A stretch of 64,000 nt of DNA. Origin: Sphingomonas oleivorans. Lineage in GTDB: Bacteria > Pseudomonadota > Alphaproteobacteria > Sphingomonadales > Sphingomonadaceae. Shown one piece after another: positions 37,110 to 47,033 of this stretch (its first letter is position 1; every line of letters begins with the position of its first letter). The notes under the pieces are model-generated. The model made no database searches and was not told where the DNA came from. It was given only the letters and a program-made list of their open reading frames with translations. Both the position numbers and the translations under genes were made by a program. The DNA lies in NCBI RefSeq assembly GCF_003050615.1, contig NZ_NWBU01000010.1, positions 405,165 through 469,164 of the forward strand, read 5' to 3'.

Positions 37110-38218
37110 CGTTTGAGGAAGGTCGCGGCGCGGGCTTGGGCGTCGACGCGGATATTGGCCCAGAAAAGGGCATAGTCGAAGACATGATAGTTGCGGCCGG
37201 GCAGCACATAGCGGCCATATCCGGCCGGTTCCCGCCCGATCAGCAGCAGGCCGGAGGAATCGCACCGCGCCGGGACGAGGCCGCGGGTGAAATTCACCTC
37301 TTCGGCGCCCGGGCGGGGCACCAGGGAGCCGCGATTGGCGGTCGCCAGCGCCGCGGTGTGCGGCGCGCCGGTGAGCGGATTGGTGCAGAGCATCTCGGTG
37401 CCGCGGCGGGACCGGCCGGTGAGGCCGGTGCTGGCATCATAATATTCGCGGATCATGCGCGGATCGGCGGGATCGGCGAAGCTCTGCCAGGAAATGACGC
37501 AGCCGGCCTGGCCGGGCCCGGTGCAGGCCGGCAGGCCGAGTGCGGGCAGGTCCGCCTCGATCGAGATGGGCCAGCCGACCAGATAGGCGGCGACGATGCG
37601 CCGCGCGATTGGCTGTCCGGCGATCCGCTCCTGCATCAGCCGGATCAGATGGAGCGAGCCCTGGCTGTGGCCGGCAAGCAGGATCGGCCGCGAGGCGGGG
37701 ATTGAGGCGAGGAAGGCGTCGAAGGCACGGAGCACGTCGCCATAGGCGAAATCGAGCGCCTGCGCGGCGCTTTCCCCGTCGGTGAGGAAGGCGCCCATTG
37801 TCGCCTGGCGATAGCGCGGCGCCCAGATCGCGCCCATTCCGTTGAAGGCGCTGGCCTGCGAAGAGGCGAAGATACGCTGCCGATCATTGGTCTGCGCATC
37901 GTCGAGCGGCGCATTCCATCGGTCGCGGCGAAGATAGGTGGTGGGCGCCACATAGAAGACGGCGACATCCGGCTGTTCGGCGCGGGCAAAGCCCTCCGGC
38001 ACGAAGCGCGCGGGATCGTCCGGCAGGTCGGGCCGCGACAGCCAGGCTGCGGGGCGCGTATAATCGGGCGCCGTATCCGGCGGCGGCGGTGCGAATCCGA
38101 CGCTCGGCACGAAGGTGGCGCGCAGGATCTGGTCCTGAAACAAATTCCAGCCGATCGTGGCGGCGAGTACGAGCATGATCAGTCCCGCTTTAGGTTCAAG
38201 AAAAGGACGGGCCCACAC
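37106..38218 (-). CDS. Membrane-anchored alpha/beta hydrolase, DUF3089 family
   Basis: A 370-residue protein with an N-terminal membrane anchor (about residues 10-25) and a periplasmic alpha/beta-hydrolase domain. The nucleophile elbow is GHSQG in [40 protein letters not shown] is typical of DUF3089. The start is a GTG (38216-38218) with AAGGGGAG upstream; an internal ATG 14 codons later would shorten the anchor. It probably cleaves a lipid or ester substrate, which is unknown. It is coupled to ruvX. Confidence 0.8.
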   Translation of the reverse strand: MWARPFLEPKAGLIMLVLAATIGWNLFQDQILRATFVPSVGFAPPPPDTAPDYTRPAAWLSRPDLPDDPARFVPEGFARAEQPDVAVFYVAPTTYLRRDRWNAPLDDAQTNDRQRIFASSQASAFNGMGAIWAPRYRQATMGAFLTDGESAAQALDFAYGDVLRAFDAFLASIPASRPILLAGHSQGSLHLIRLMQERIAGQPIARRIVAAYLVGWPISIEADLPALGLPACTGPGQAGCVISWQSFADPADPRMIREYYDASTGLTGRSRRGTEMLCTNPLTGAPHTAALATANRGSLVPRPGAEEVNFTRGLVPARCDSSGLLLIGREPAGYGRYVLPGRNYHVFDYALFWANIRVDAQARAATFLKR

Positions 38219-38358
38219 GCATACTCCCCTTTTGTGCAATGCAACATTAACAGCGATCACACGGATCAACCATGCGTGGCGCGGGGGCGAAAGGCAATGG
38301 CCGTGCGATGGAATGCGGCGGCCTTGAAGCGGGAAGGCGCGGGTGCTAGCCGCGCTCC

Positions 38359-38646
38359 ATGTCTGTCGATGCAAATACCGTCCGCAAGATCGCCAGCCTC
38401 GCGCGGATCGCCATAAGCGACCGCGAAATCGAGGCTATGGTGCCTGAACTCAACAATATTCTCGGCTGGATCGAGCAATTGGGCGAGGTGGATACGGATG
38501 GCGTGGCGCCGCTCGCCGCCGTGATTCCCAATCATCTGCGCCTGCGCGACGACGTCGTGACCGATGGCGACGATCGCGACGGGGTCCTCAAAAATGCGCC
38601 GCAGGCCGAGCTAGGCTTTTTTGCGGTGCCGAAGGTGATCGAATAG
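38359..38646 (+). CDS. gatC: Asp/Glu-tRNA amidotransferase subunit C
   Basis: A 95-residue small subunit that stabilises GatA-GatB. The sequence [24 protein letters not shown] and the [21 protein letters not shown] region are family features. First gene of gatCAB; gatA starts one base inside its stop codon. The complex converts Glu-tRNA(Gln) and Asp-tRNA(Asn) to the amides. Confidence 0.95.
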   Translation: MSVDANTVRKIASLARIAISDREIEAMVPELNNILGWIEQLGEVDTDGVAPLAAVIPNHLRLRDDVVTDGDDRDGVLKNAPQAELGFFAVPKVIE

Positions 38647-40127
38647 TGACGGATTTGACTGATCTGGGTGTCGCGGCGATCCGCGACGGCTTTCGCGCTG
38701 GCGATTTCTCCGCGCGGGAAGTGGCGGATGCGTTCAACGCCTCGGTGACGGCAGGGCGGAAGCTCAACGCTTTCCTGGTCGAAACGCCGGAACATGCGAT
38801 CGAAGCGGCGGAAGCGGCCGATCGCGGGCGTGCGACCGGCGAGTTGCGCGCGCTTTCGGGCGTGCCACTGGGCATCAAGGACCTGTTCTGCACCGCCGGC
38901 TATCAGACGACGGCGGCGAGCCACATATTGGAAGGCTTCACGCCGACCTATGAATCGACCGTGACGGCCAAGCTGTTCGGCGCGGGCGCGGGCATGTTGG
39001 GCAAGCTCAACATGGACCAGTTCGCCATGGGGTCTTCCAACGAGACGAGCGCCTACGGCCATGTGCTGAGCCCGTGGCGGCGCAATGACGGCGGCAACGC
39101 GCCGCTTGCCCCGGGCGGCTCCTCGGGCGGTTCCTCCTCGGCGATCGCAGCGCGGCTGGCGCCGGGTGCGACAGGCACGGATACGGGCGGCTCGATCCGC
39201 CAGCCGGCGGCCTTCACCGGCATTTCGGGCATCAAGCCGACCTATGGCCGCTGCTCGCGCTGGGGCGTGGTGGCCTTCGCCTCCTCGCTCGATCAGGCCG
39301 GGCCGATGGCGCGCGACGTGCGCGACTGCGCCATATTGCTCGAGGCGATGAGCGGATTCGATCCCAAGGACTCCACCTCGCTGGATTTGCCCGTGCCGCA
39401 GTGGGAAGCGGGATTGTCGAGCGATCTCAAGGGCAAGCGCGTCGGTATTCCCAAGGAATATCGGGTGGAAGGCATGCCCGCGGAGATCGAGGCACTGTGG
39501 GAAAGCGGCATCCGCTTCATGAAGGATGCAGGCGCCGAGATCGTCGAGGTCTCGTTGCCGCACACCAAATATGCGCTGCCGACCTATTATATTATCGCGC
39601 CGGCCGAGGCTTCGTCGAACCTCGCCCGCTATGATGGCGTGCGTTATGGCGTGCGCGAGCTGCCCGAAGGCGCGAGCCTGGCCGACATGTATGCGGCGAC
39701 GCGCTCCGCGGGCTTCGGCGCGGAGGTGAAGCGGCGCATCCTGATCGGCACCTATGTGCTCTCCGCCGGTTTCTACGACGCTTATTATACCAAGGCGCAG
39801 AAGGTGCGCGCGCTGATCGCGCGCGATTTCGAGCGCGCCTGGGAAGCGTGCGACCTGCTGCTGACGCCGACCGCGCCGTCGGCCGCCTTCGCGCTTGGCG
39901 AGAAGGTGGCGGATCCGCTGTCCATGTATCTCAACGACGTGTTCACCGTTCCGGCGAGCCTTGCGGGCCTTCCGGCCATGTCGGTGCCGGGCGGGCTCGA
40001 TGCGACGGGGCTGCCGCTGGGGCTGCAGATCATCGGCAGGCCGCTCGACGAGCAGGGCGTGCTGAATGCCGGTCTCGCGATCGAGGAACGGGCCGGCTTC
40101 ACCGCGCGCGCGGAGAAATGGTGGTAA
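38646..40127 (+). CDS. gatA: Asp/Glu-tRNA amidotransferase subunit A (amidase)
   Basis: A 493-residue amidase-signature enzyme that releases ammonia from glutamine. The Lys of [11 protein letters not shown] and the serines of [14 protein letters not shown] and [11 protein letters not shown] make the Ser-cisSer-Lys triad. The start is GTG (38646-38648) overlapping the gatC stop by one base. It feeds ammonia to GatB. Confidence 0.96.
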   Translation: MTDLTDLGVAAIRDGFRAGDFSAREVADAFNASVTAGRKLNAFLVETPEHAIEAAEAADRGRATGELRALSGVPLGIKDLFCTAGYQTTAASHILEGFTPTYESTVTAKLFGAGAGMLGKLNMDQFAMGSSNETSAYGHVLSPWRRNDGGNAPLAPGGSSGGSSSAIAARLAPGATGTDTGGSIRQPAAFTGISGIKPTYGRCSRWGVVAFASSLDQAGPMARDVRDCAILLEAMSGFDPKDSTSLDLPVPQWEAGLSSDLKGKRVGIPKEYRVEGMPAEIEALWESGIRFMKDAGAEIVEVSLPHTKYALPTYYIIAPAEASSNLARYDGVRYGVRELPEGASLADMYAATRSAGFGAEVKRRILIGTYVLSAGFYDAYYTKAQKVRALIARDFERAWEACDLLLTPTAPSAAFALGEKVADPLSMYLNDVFTVPASLAGLPAMSVPGGLDATGLPLGLQIIGRPLDEQGVLNAGLAIEERAGFTARAEKWW

Positions 40128-40128
40128 G

Positions 40129-41613
40129 ATGAGCAGCTATCGTATTCAGGGCGCGACGGGCGAATGGGAAGTCGTGATCGGGCTGGAGGTCCATGCCCAG
40201 ATCGCGACCAGGGCCAAGCTCTTTTCCGGCGCATCGACCGAATTCGGCGCGGAACCCAACACGCAGGTGAGCCTGATCGACGCGGCCATGCCCGGCATGC
40301 TGCCCGTGCCGAACGGCGAATGCGTGCGGCAGGCGGTGCGCACCGGCATGGCGCTGGGCGCGCAGATCAATCGCTGGTCGCGCTTCGACCGGAAGAATTA
40401 TTTTTATGCCGATCTGCCGCAGGGCTATCAGATCTCGCAGCTCTATCATCCGATCGTGGGCGAGGGATCGCTGCTGATCGATGCGGACGAGAAAGCGGGC
40501 ATTGCCGAGCCCAAGACGGTTGGCATCGAGCGCATCCATATCGAGCAGGATGCGGGCAAGCTGATGCATGACCAGCATCCGACGCGCTCCTATGTCGATC
40601 TCAACCGGTCGGGCGTGGCGCTGATGGAGATCGTGTCCAAGCCGGACATGCGTTCTCCGGCAGAAGCAGGGGCTTATGTCCGCAAGCTCAGATCGATCCT
40701 GCGCTATGTCGGCTCCTGCGACGGCAATATGGAGCAGGGCTCGATGCGTGCCGACGTCAATGTCTCGGTGCGCAAGCCGGGTGAGCCGTTCGGCACGCGC
40801 TGCGAGATCAAGAATGTCAATTCGGTGCGCTTCGTGCAGGCCGCGATCGAATATGAGGCGACGCGTCAGGTCGACGTGATCGAGAGCGGCGGCACGATCG
40901 TCCAGGAAACCCGCCTGTTCGATCCGGACAAGATCGAGACGCGCTCGCTGCGCTCCAAGGAAGATGCGCATGACTATCGCTACTTCCCCGATCCGGATCT
41001 GCTGCCGCTCGAGCTTTCGGAGGAATTCGTCGCCGAATGCGAGGCGAGCCTGCCCGAGCTGCCCGATGCCAAGCGTGCGCGCTATGAAGGGCCGCTCGGC
41101 CTTTCCGCTTATGCCGCCTCGGTGATCACCGCGGATGTCGAGACGGCGCGCTGGTTCGAGGCGCTGCTGGCCGCGACCGGCAAGCCCGAGGCGGAGGTGG
41201 CGAAGGCTGCGTCCAACTGGCTGACGTCGGACCTGTTCGGCGCGCTCAATCGGCTGGGCAAAAGCATAGGTGAAAGCCCGGTGACGCCGGCGCAGGGCGC
41301 GGAGCTGCTCGGCCTCGTCGCGGACGGCACGCTTTCGGGCACGCTCGCCAAGCAGGTGTTCGAGATCATGATCGAAACCGGCGACGATCCGGCGAAGATC
41401 GTGGAGGAGCGCGGGCTCAAGCAGACCAGCGACACCGGCGCGATCGAGGCGGCGATCGCCCAGGTGATGGCGGCCAATGCCGACAAGGTGGCCGATTATC
41501 GCGGCGGCAAGGATAAGCTGTTCGGCTTCTTCGTTGGCCAGACGATGAAGGCGATGGGCGGCAAGGCCAATCCGGCGGTGGTGAACGAGCTGCTCAAGAA
41601 GGCGCTCGCCTGA
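40129..41613 (+). CDS. gatB: Asp/Glu-tRNA amidotransferase subunit B
   Basis: A 494-residue subunit that phosphorylates and amidates the misacylated t[46 protein letters not shown] and [23 protein letters not shown] are signature stretches, and the C-terminal YqeY-like tRNA-binding domain is present. It starts two bases after the gatA stop. Confidence 0.97.
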   Translation: MSSYRIQGATGEWEVVIGLEVHAQIATRAKLFSGASTEFGAEPNTQVSLIDAAMPGMLPVPNGECVRQAVRTGMALGAQINRWSRFDRKNYFYADLPQGYQISQLYHPIVGEGSLLIDADEKAGIAEPKTVGIERIHIEQDAGKLMHDQHPTRSYVDLNRSGVALMEIVSKPDMRSPAEAGAYVRKLRSILRYVGSCDGNMEQGSMRADVNVSVRKPGEPFGTRCEIKNVNSVRFVQAAIEYEATRQVDVIESGGTIVQETRLFDPDKIETRSLRSKEDAHDYRYFPDPDLLPLELSEEFVAECEASLPELPDAKRARYEGPLGLSAYAASVITADVETARWFEALLAATGKPEAEVAKAASNWLTSDLFGALNRLGKSIGESPVTPAQGAELLGLVADGTLSGTLAKQVFEIMIETGDDPAKIVEERGLKQTSDTGAIEAAIAQVMAANADKVADYRGGKDKLFGFFVGQTMKAMGGKANPAVVNELLKKALA

Positions 41614-41653
41614 ACGATCGAATCGATCCGGGCTTCGCCTGGATCATTCGGGA

Positions 41654-41899
41654 TCAGCGGTCCTGCTCGCGGAAGGTGCCGCCCGTGCCGGCGGTGCCGC
41701 CCGGGCTGCCCGGATCTTCGAGCGGCGAATGCTGGCAGGCGGGCGGGATCGGCTTTTCGAAATCGTCCACGTCCGGCGGGATCGGGGGAATATCCTCGAC
41801 GCTCTCGCGGCCGGGCTCGGTGACGGGGCTGATCTGTTCGGGCGTATCCGAAGGGGCCGAAGGCGGGGAATCGGGATGGGGATCGGGGGTGGTGGCCAT
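41654..41899 (-). CDS. Small Pro/Asp/Glu-rich hypothetical protein
   Basis: An 81-residue acidic, proline-rich protein (PDPHPDSPPSAPSDTPEQISPVTEPG) with no signal peptide or known domain. AAAAGGAG lies 9 bases before the ATG at 41897-41899, which decides against the ATG three codons upstream. It lies alone on the minus strand between gatB and tRNA-Leu. It looks intrinsically disordered. Whether it is a real gene is uncertain; the good RBS is the main support. Confidence 0.5.
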   Translation of the reverse strand: MATTPDPHPDSPPSAPSDTPEQISPVTEPGRESVEDIPPIPPDVDDFEKPIPPACQHSPLEDPGSPGGTAGTGGTFREQDR

Positions 41900-42017
41900 G
41901 GGGCGCATCTCCTTTTCCCATTTTCAACGATCCGGCGGCGATCCGGCTCCGCCGAAATCGGGCGATGCCTTGCCCTTTGGTGCTCTCTTGCTATAGAGCC
42001 CGCCGACCGGGCCTGAA

Positions 42018-42102
42018 GCGGGCGTGGCGGAACTGGTAGACGCGCTGGATTTAGGTTCCAGTATCGCAAGATGTGGGGGTTCGAGTCCCTTCGCCCGCAC
42101 CA
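42018..42102 (+). tRNA. tRNA-Leu (anticodon UAG)
   Basis: An 85-base gene with a long variable arm, starting GCGGGCGTGGCGGAACTGG. The anticodon loop TTTAGGT gives TAG (reads CUA/CUG). The T-arm GGTTCGAGTCC and a 3' CCA are encoded. The acceptor pairs GCGGGCG with CGCCCGC. It lies 58 bp before tig. Confidence 0.96.
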
Positions 42103-42160
42103 GGCTCCGCAAGCTGCGGAGCGGCCCAACGAAATTCCGGCAAAAGAAAGTTCGAGACCG

Positions 42161-43756
42161 ATGCAGACTGTCGAGACGCTGAATGAGGGGCTGAAGCGCG
42201 CCTACACGCTGACGATTCCCGCCACGGACATTAGCGGGCGCATCGACGCCGAAGTGAAGCAGGCGGCCCCCAATGTCCGCCTGCCCGGCTTCCGCCCCGG
42301 CAAGGTGCCGGCGAATCTCATCAAGAAGCTGCATGGGCCTGCGCTCGAGCAGGAAGCGCTGAACAGCGCGGTGCGCGATTCCGTGCAGGCGCTGCTGGCC
42401 GAGAAGGGCCTGCGCCCGGCGATGCAGCCCGCGGTCGAACTGGTCGAAGGCTATGAGGCGGGCAAGGATGCCGAGCTGAAGGTCTCGCTCGAAGTGCTGC
42501 CCGACGTGCCGGCCCCGCAGATCGAAGGGCTGAAGCTGGAGCGGCTGACGGTCGAGCCGGAAGAGGCGCAGGTCGACGAGCAGATCGCCCGCTTCGCCGC
42601 CAGCCAGAAGCGTTTCGAGCCGGCGATGGAAGGCCATCCGGCGGTCGAGGGCGACTTGGTCGTGATGGATTTCGTCGGCAAGGTCGACGGCGTCGCCTTC
42701 GAGGGCGGCACGGGCGAGGGCATGTCGGTCGAGCTCGGCTCGGGCCGCCTGATCCCCGGCTTCGAGGCGCAGCTCGAAGGCGTGAAGGTGGGCGAGGAGA
42801 AGCTCCTCAACGTCACCTTCCCGGACGATTACAATGTCGAGAGCCTCAAGGGTAAGCCCGCCACCTTCGAGGTGAAGATCACCGAGGTGAAGGTGCCGCA
42901 GGAAGCGGCGATCGACGAGGATTTCGCGAAGAATCTCGGCCTTGAGAGCCTCGAGCAGCTCCGCGGCCTGATCAAGGGCCAGATCGAGCAGGAGCTGAAC
43001 GGCCTCACCCGCACCTATATGAAGCGCAAGCTGCTCGACCAGCTCGCCTCCAGCCATGATTTCCCCGTGCCGCCGTCGATGGTCGAGGCCGAGTTCGGCC
43101 AGATCTGGTCGCAGCTCGAGCATGAGGCGAGCCATGAGGCCGATCCCGAAGCCGCGCGCGCCGAGATGGAGAAGGATCGCGAGGATTATCGCAAGATCGC
43201 CGAGCGCCGCGTGCGGCTGGGCCTGCTCCTCTCCGAGATCGGCCAGCAGAATGGCGTCGAGGTGAGCGCCCAGGAAATGCAGCGCCTCGCGCTCCAGGCG
43301 GCGCAGCAGTACAACCCGAAGGATCGCGAGCGCTTCCTGCAATATATCCAGCAGGATCCGATGGCGGCCGCCCAGCTCCGCGCGCCGCTCTATGAGGATA
43401 AGGTGGTCGATTTCCTGTTCGGCAAGGCGGAGATTTCCGATCGCGCCGTGACCCGCGAGGAGCTGGAAGCCGCGATCGAGGCCGAGGATGACGGCTCGCC
43501 CAAGCCGCACGTCCATGGGCCCGACTGCAACCATGATCATGGCCATGATCATGCGCACGACCATGACCATGGTCATGACCATGCCGCGCCGGTAGAGGCC
43601 GAGGCCGCCGAGAAGCCCGCGCCGAAGAAGAAGGCCCCGGCCAAGAAGAAGGTCGAGGCCGCCGAGGCCGCGCCTGCGGAGGCCGCCGAGAAGCCGGCGC
43701 CGAAGAAGAAGGCCCCGGCCAAGAAGAAGGTCGAGGCCGAGGGCGGCGAGGGCTGA
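42161..43756 (+). CDS. tig: Trigger factor with unusual His-rich and Lys/Ala-rich C-terminal tail
   Basis: A 531-residue ribosome-associated chaperone. The N-terminal ribosome-binding domain contains LPGFRPGKVPANLI; the PPIase (FKBP-like) domain has GDLVVMDFVGKVDG; the helical chaperone arms follow to about residue 445. Beyond the normal end there is an 80-residue extension: a His/Asp run (about 450-474: DHGHDHAHDHDHGHDH) and two copies of AEKPAPKKKAPAKKKVEA, encoded by 58-bp direct repeats at 43603-43660 and 43681-43738. The tail could bind metal and nucleic acid. AAAAGAAAG lies upstream of the start. Confidence 0.95.
   Translation: MQTVETLNEGLKRAYTLTIPATDISGRIDAEVKQAAPNVRLPGFRPGKVPANLIKKLHGPALEQEALNSAVRDSVQALLAEKGLRPAMQPAVELVEGYEAGKDAELKVSLEVLPDVPAPQIEGLKLERLTVEPEEAQVDEQIARFAASQKRFEPAMEGHPAVEGDLVVMDFVGKVDGVAFEGGTGEGMSVELGSGRLIPGFEAQLEGVKVGEEKLLNVTFPDDYNVESLKGKPATFEVKITEVKVPQEAAIDEDFAKNLGLESLEQLRGLIKGQIEQELNGLTRTYMKRKLLDQLASSHDFPVPPSMVEAEFGQIWSQLEHEASHEADPEAARAEMEKDREDYRKIAERRVRLGLLLSEIGQQNGVEVSAQEMQRLALQAAQQYNPKDRERFLQYIQQDPMAAAQLRAPLYEDKVVDFLFGKAEISDRAVTREELEAAIEAEDDGSPKPHVHGPDCNHDHGHDHAHDHDHGHDHAAPVEAEAAEKPAPKKKAPAKKKVEAAEAAPAEAAEKPAPKKKAPAKKKVEAEGGEG
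43603..43738 (+). repeat. 58-bp in-frame direct repeat in the tig tail
   Basis: Two near-identical 58-bp segments (43603-43660, 43681-43738) encode the Lys/Ala/Pro motif of the trigger factor tail. They are 78 bp apart start to start, in frame, differing at only a few positions. Copy number could change by slippage. Confidence 0.85.
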
Positions 43757-43757
43757 G

Positions 43758-44729
43758 ATGAACGTAGCGCGTCCGGCAGGGGCGGACATTCTGCCGCTGC
43801 CGGGCGCGCTTCGCGTGGCGGTGATCCTGCCATGCCATAATGAGGAGGTCGCGATCGGGCCCACGGTCGCGGCGTTCCGGGCGGCGCTGCCGATGGCGAC
43901 CGTCTATGTCTATGACAATAACAGCAGCGACCGGACGGTCGCGGTCGCGCGCGCTGCCGGTGCGATCGTGCGCAGCGAGCGGATGCAGGGCAAGGGCCAT
44001 GTCGTCCGCCGCATGTTCGCCGATGTGGAAGCCGACATCTATGTGATGGCCGATGGCGACGCGACCTATGATGCGGACGCCGCCCCGGCGCTGGTGCGCC
44101 AGCTGATCGACGAGCGGCTCGACATGGTGGTGGGCGCGCGTGCGTCCGAGGTCGATCATGCCTATCGGCGGGGGCATCGTTTCGGCAATGCCTTGCTGAC
44201 GGGCATTCTCGCGCGGATCTTCGGGCGGACGTTCAGCGACATCTTGTCCGGCTATCGCGTCTTTTCGCGGCGCTTCGTGAAGAGCTTCCCGGTGCTTTCG
44301 ACCGGGTTCGAGATAGAGACGGAGATCAGCGTCCATGCGCTGGAGCTGCGCATGCCGGTGGGCGAGCTGGTGACCGCCTATGGCGCGCGGCCCGAAGGCT
44401 CCGCATCCAAGCTGTCGACCTGGCGCGACGGATGGCGCATATTACGGACGATCGCGCTGCTTTTCCGGATCGAGCGGCCGGTGCTGTTCTTCGGCACGAT
44501 CGGCGCGCTGCTGGCGGGCATTGCGGTGCTGCTCGCCATCCCGCTTGGCGTGACCTATGCCAAAACGGGCCTGGTGCCGCGCATGCCGACCGCGATCCTT
44601 TCGACGGGCCTGATGATCCTCGCCTCGCTCAACCTCTTCTGCGGACTGATCCTGGATACGGTGGTGCGCGGGCGGCGGGAAATGCGGCGGCTGGCTTATC
44701 TGGCGCTGCCCGGGATCGGGGCGGACTGA
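43758..44729 (+). CDS. Family 2 glycosyltransferase with C-terminal membrane segments
   Basis: A 323-residue GT-A glycosyltransferase. AVILPCHNEEVAIGPTVAAFRAALP is the nucleotide-binding start, MADGDATYDADAAPALVRQLI carries the acidic metal motif and FSDILSGYRVFSRRFVKSFP the acceptor region. Two hydrophobic segments (about residues 245-270 and 280-305) anchor it. It resembles DPM/GtrB-type enzymes that put a sugar on a polyprenyl carrier, but the sugar is unknown. It starts one base after tig. Confidence 0.87.
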   Translation: MNVARPAGADILPLPGALRVAVILPCHNEEVAIGPTVAAFRAALPMATVYVYDNNSSDRTVAVARAAGAIVRSERMQGKGHVVRRMFADVEADIYVMADGDATYDADAAPALVRQLIDERLDMVVGARASEVDHAYRRGHRFGNALLTGILARIFGRTFSDILSGYRVFSRRFVKSFPVLSTGFEIETEISVHALELRMPVGELVTAYGARPEGSASKLSTWRDGWRILRTIALLFRIERPVLFFGTIGALLAGIAVLLAIPLGVTYAKTGLVPRMPTAILSTGLMILASLNLFCGLILDTVVRGRREMRRLAYLALPGIGAD

Positions 44730-44786
44730 ACCGTTCCCGCCATATCCGCGTTCGGGACGGCGCAGGAGGACAAGAGGGCGTGGCCC

Positions 44787-44815
44787 CTTGAACTCACCAG
44801 ATCAAAGGCCGATGT
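44787..44815 (+). promoter_or_regulatory. Candidate sigma-32 promoter of clpP
   Basis: CTTGAA (44787-44792) matches the heat-shock -35, and GCCGATGT (44808-44815) partly matches the -10 CCCCATNT after a 15-bp spacer. It lies 36 bp before the clpP start. ClpP belongs to the classical heat-shock regulon. Confidence 0.45.
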
Positions 44816-44851
44816 TGGGCATCTAAGAGGGTGAAAGGACAGTTATTCCCC

Positions 44852-45505
44852 ATGCAGTTCGATTCCGATCATCGTTATGCCAGCGACGTCGCCGCCGGGC
44901 TGGTTCCCATCGTCATCGAGCAGTCGAACCGCGGCGAGCGTAGCTTCGACATTTATTCGCGCCTGCTGCGCGAGCGGATCATCTTCGTGGTGGGGCCGGT
45001 CGAGGACCATATGGCCTCGCTGATCACGGCGCAGCTGCTGTTCCTCGAGTCGGAAAATCCGAAGAAGGACATCTTCATGTACATCAACTCGCCGGGCGGG
45101 GTCGTCACGGCGGGCATGGCGATCCATGACACGATGCAGTATATCCGGCCGCGCGTCGGCACGGTCTGCATCGGCCAGGCGGCGTCGATGGGCAGCTTCC
45201 TGCTCGCGGCCGGCGAGCCGGGCATGCGCGTGGCGCTCACCAACGCCCGGATCATGATCCACCAGCCGTCCGGCGGCGCGCAGGGCATGGCGAGCGACAT
45301 CGAGATCCAGGCCAAGGAAATATTGCGTATCCGCCACCGGATGAACACGCTCTATGCGCAATATACCGGCCAGCCGATCGACGTGATCGAAAAGGCGATG
45401 GATCGCGACAAATTCCTCGAGGCGGAGGAGGCCAAGGCCTTCGGTCTCGTCGACGAGGTGTTCGAAAAGCGGCCGGTGCCGGCCGACGAGGCCCAGGCGG
45501 CCTAA
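44852..45505 (+). CDS. clpP: ClpP, ATP-dependent protease proteolytic subunit
   Basis: A 217-residue serine protease. Catalytic Ser in [14 protein letters not shown], His in [18 protein letters not shown], and the Asp region near [16 protein letters not shown]. It forms a double-ring chamber fed by ClpX or ClpA. I chose ATG 44852; a GTG at 44831 would add seven residues. Located directly upstream of clpX as in most proteobacteria. Confidence 0.96.
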   Translation: MQFDSDHRYASDVAAGLVPIVIEQSNRGERSFDIYSRLLRERIIFVVGPVEDHMASLITAQLLFLESENPKKDIFMYINSPGGVVTAGMAIHDTMQYIRPRVGTVCIGQAASMGSFLLAAGEPGMRVALTNARIMIHQPSGGAQGMASDIEIQAKEILRIRHRMNTLYAQYTGQPIDVIEKAMDRDKFLEAEEAKAFGLVDEVFEKRPVPADEAQAA

Positions 45506-45616
45506 AGCTTTTCTGCGGCCGGCCGTGGCAGATAGGCCATTGCCGGCCCGGGAAGCAGGGGTCTAGGATGACCCCGCAGGACAGCGGCCAGGGATTGGCC
45601 GAAGGAAAAGAGAGAT

Positions 45617-46888
45617 ATGACAAAACTCAGCGGCGGTGATTCGAAGAGCACGCTCTACTGCTCCTTCTGCGGGAAGTCGCAGCATGAGGTGCGCAAGCTC
45701 ATCGCCGGCCCGACCGTCTTCATCTGCGACGAATGCGTGGAGCTGTGCAACGACATCATCCGCGAGGAGACGAAGTCCGCGCTGGTGAGCCGCAAGGATG
45801 GGGGCGTGCCGTCGCCGCAGGAAATCTGCGCGGTGCTGAATGATTATGTGATCGGCCAGGGGCAGGCCAAGCGCGTGCTCTCGGTGGCGGTCCACAATCA
45901 TTACAAGCGGCTCAATTTCGGCGCCAAGGGCGCGGATGTGGAGCTCGCAAAGTCCAACATCCTGCTGGTCGGGCCCACGGGCTGCGGCAAGACTTTGCTC
46001 GCCCAGACGCTCGCCAAGACGTTCGACGTGCCCTTCACCATGGCGGACGCGACGACGCTCACCGAGGCGGGCTATGTCGGCGAGGATGTGGAGAATATCA
46101 TCCTCAAGCTGCTCCAGGCATCCGACTATAATGTCGAGCGGGCGCAGCGCGGCATCGTCTATATCGACGAGATCGACAAGATCAGCCGCAAGGCGGACAA
46201 TCCCTCCATCACCCGCGACGTATCGGGCGAAGGCGTGCAGCAGGCGCTCCTGAAGCTGATGGAAGGCACGACCGCGAGCGTGCCGCCGCAGGGCGGGCGC
46301 AAACATCCGCAGCAGGAATTCCTGCAGGTGGACACGACCAACATCCTGTTCATCTGCGGCGGTGCCTTTTCCGGCCTGGAGCGGATCATCGCGGATCGCC
46401 TGCAGGGCAAGTCGATCGGCTTCGGCGCCTATGTCGCTGCGCCCGAGGAGCGGCGCACGGGCGAGGTGCTGCGCCAATGCGAGCCCGAGGATCTGCTGAA
46501 GTTCGGCCTGATCCCGGAATTTGTCGGCCGTCTTCCCGTCATCGCGACGCTGGAGGATCTGGACGAGGCGGCGCTGGTGAAGATCCTCGCCGAGCCCAAG
46601 AACGCGCTGGTGAAGCAGTATCAGAAGCTGTTCGAGATGGAGGGCGTAAAGCTGGTCTTCACCGAAGAGGCGCTTGTCGCGGTTGCGCGCAGGGCGATCG
46701 TGCGCAAGACCGGCGCGCGCGGCCTCCGCTCGATCCTCGAAGCCATGCTGCTCGATACGATGTTCGACCTGCCGACGCTCGACGGCGTGGACGAGATCGT
46801 GATCGACAAGGATGTGGTCGAGGGCCGCAAGGAGCCGATCAAGGTCTTCGCCAAGAAGGGCAAGGAAAAGGCCGGCGACGCGGCCTGA
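45617..46888 (+). CDS. clpX: ClpX, AAA+ unfoldase of the Clp protease
   Basis: A 423-residue protein. The N-terminal zinc-binding domain has CSFCGKSQ and CDECVELC; the AAA+ core has [16 protein letters not shown] (Walker A), VYIDEIDKI (Walker B) and [15 protein letters not shown]. It recognises tagged substrates and unfolds them into ClpP. A perfect intrinsic terminator follows. Confidence 0.97.
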   Translation: MTKLSGGDSKSTLYCSFCGKSQHEVRKLIAGPTVFICDECVELCNDIIREETKSALVSRKDGGVPSPQEICAVLNDYVIGQGQAKRVLSVAVHNHYKRLNFGAKGADVELAKSNILLVGPTGCGKTLLAQTLAKTFDVPFTMADATTLTEAGYVGEDVENIILKLLQASDYNVERAQRGIVYIDEIDKISRKADNPSITRDVSGEGVQQALLKLMEGTTASVPPQGGRKHPQQEFLQVDTTNILFICGGAFSGLERIIADRLQGKSIGFGAYVAAPEERRTGEVLRQCEPEDLLKFGLIPEFVGRLPVIATLEDLDEAALVKILAEPKNALVKQYQKLFEMEGVKLVFTEEALVAVARRAIVRKTGARGLRSILEAMLLDTMFDLPTLDGVDEIVIDKDVVEGRKEPIKVFAKKGKEKAGDAA

Positions 46889-46958
46889 TCCCGGCGGCGG
46901 GGGGCGTTGCCTGCCCTCCGGCCTCCAATTGATTGTCCTAATATCTGTCGCAATCCAG

Positions 46959-46989
46959 CCCCCGCCGGTCCCGAACCGGCGGGGGTTTT
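46959..46989 (+). terminator. Rho-independent terminator after clpX
   Basis: CCCCCGCCGGT (46959-46969) pairs perfectly with ACCGGCGGGGG (46975-46985) over a 5-base loop and is followed by TTTT. It ends the clpP-clpX transcript and lies between convergent clpX and the OpgC-like gene. Confidence 0.93.
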
Positions 46990-47033
46990 GCTATGGCCGG
47001 AGCCCCGGGCCTGTCGAAAGCCGGTCCGGAGAG

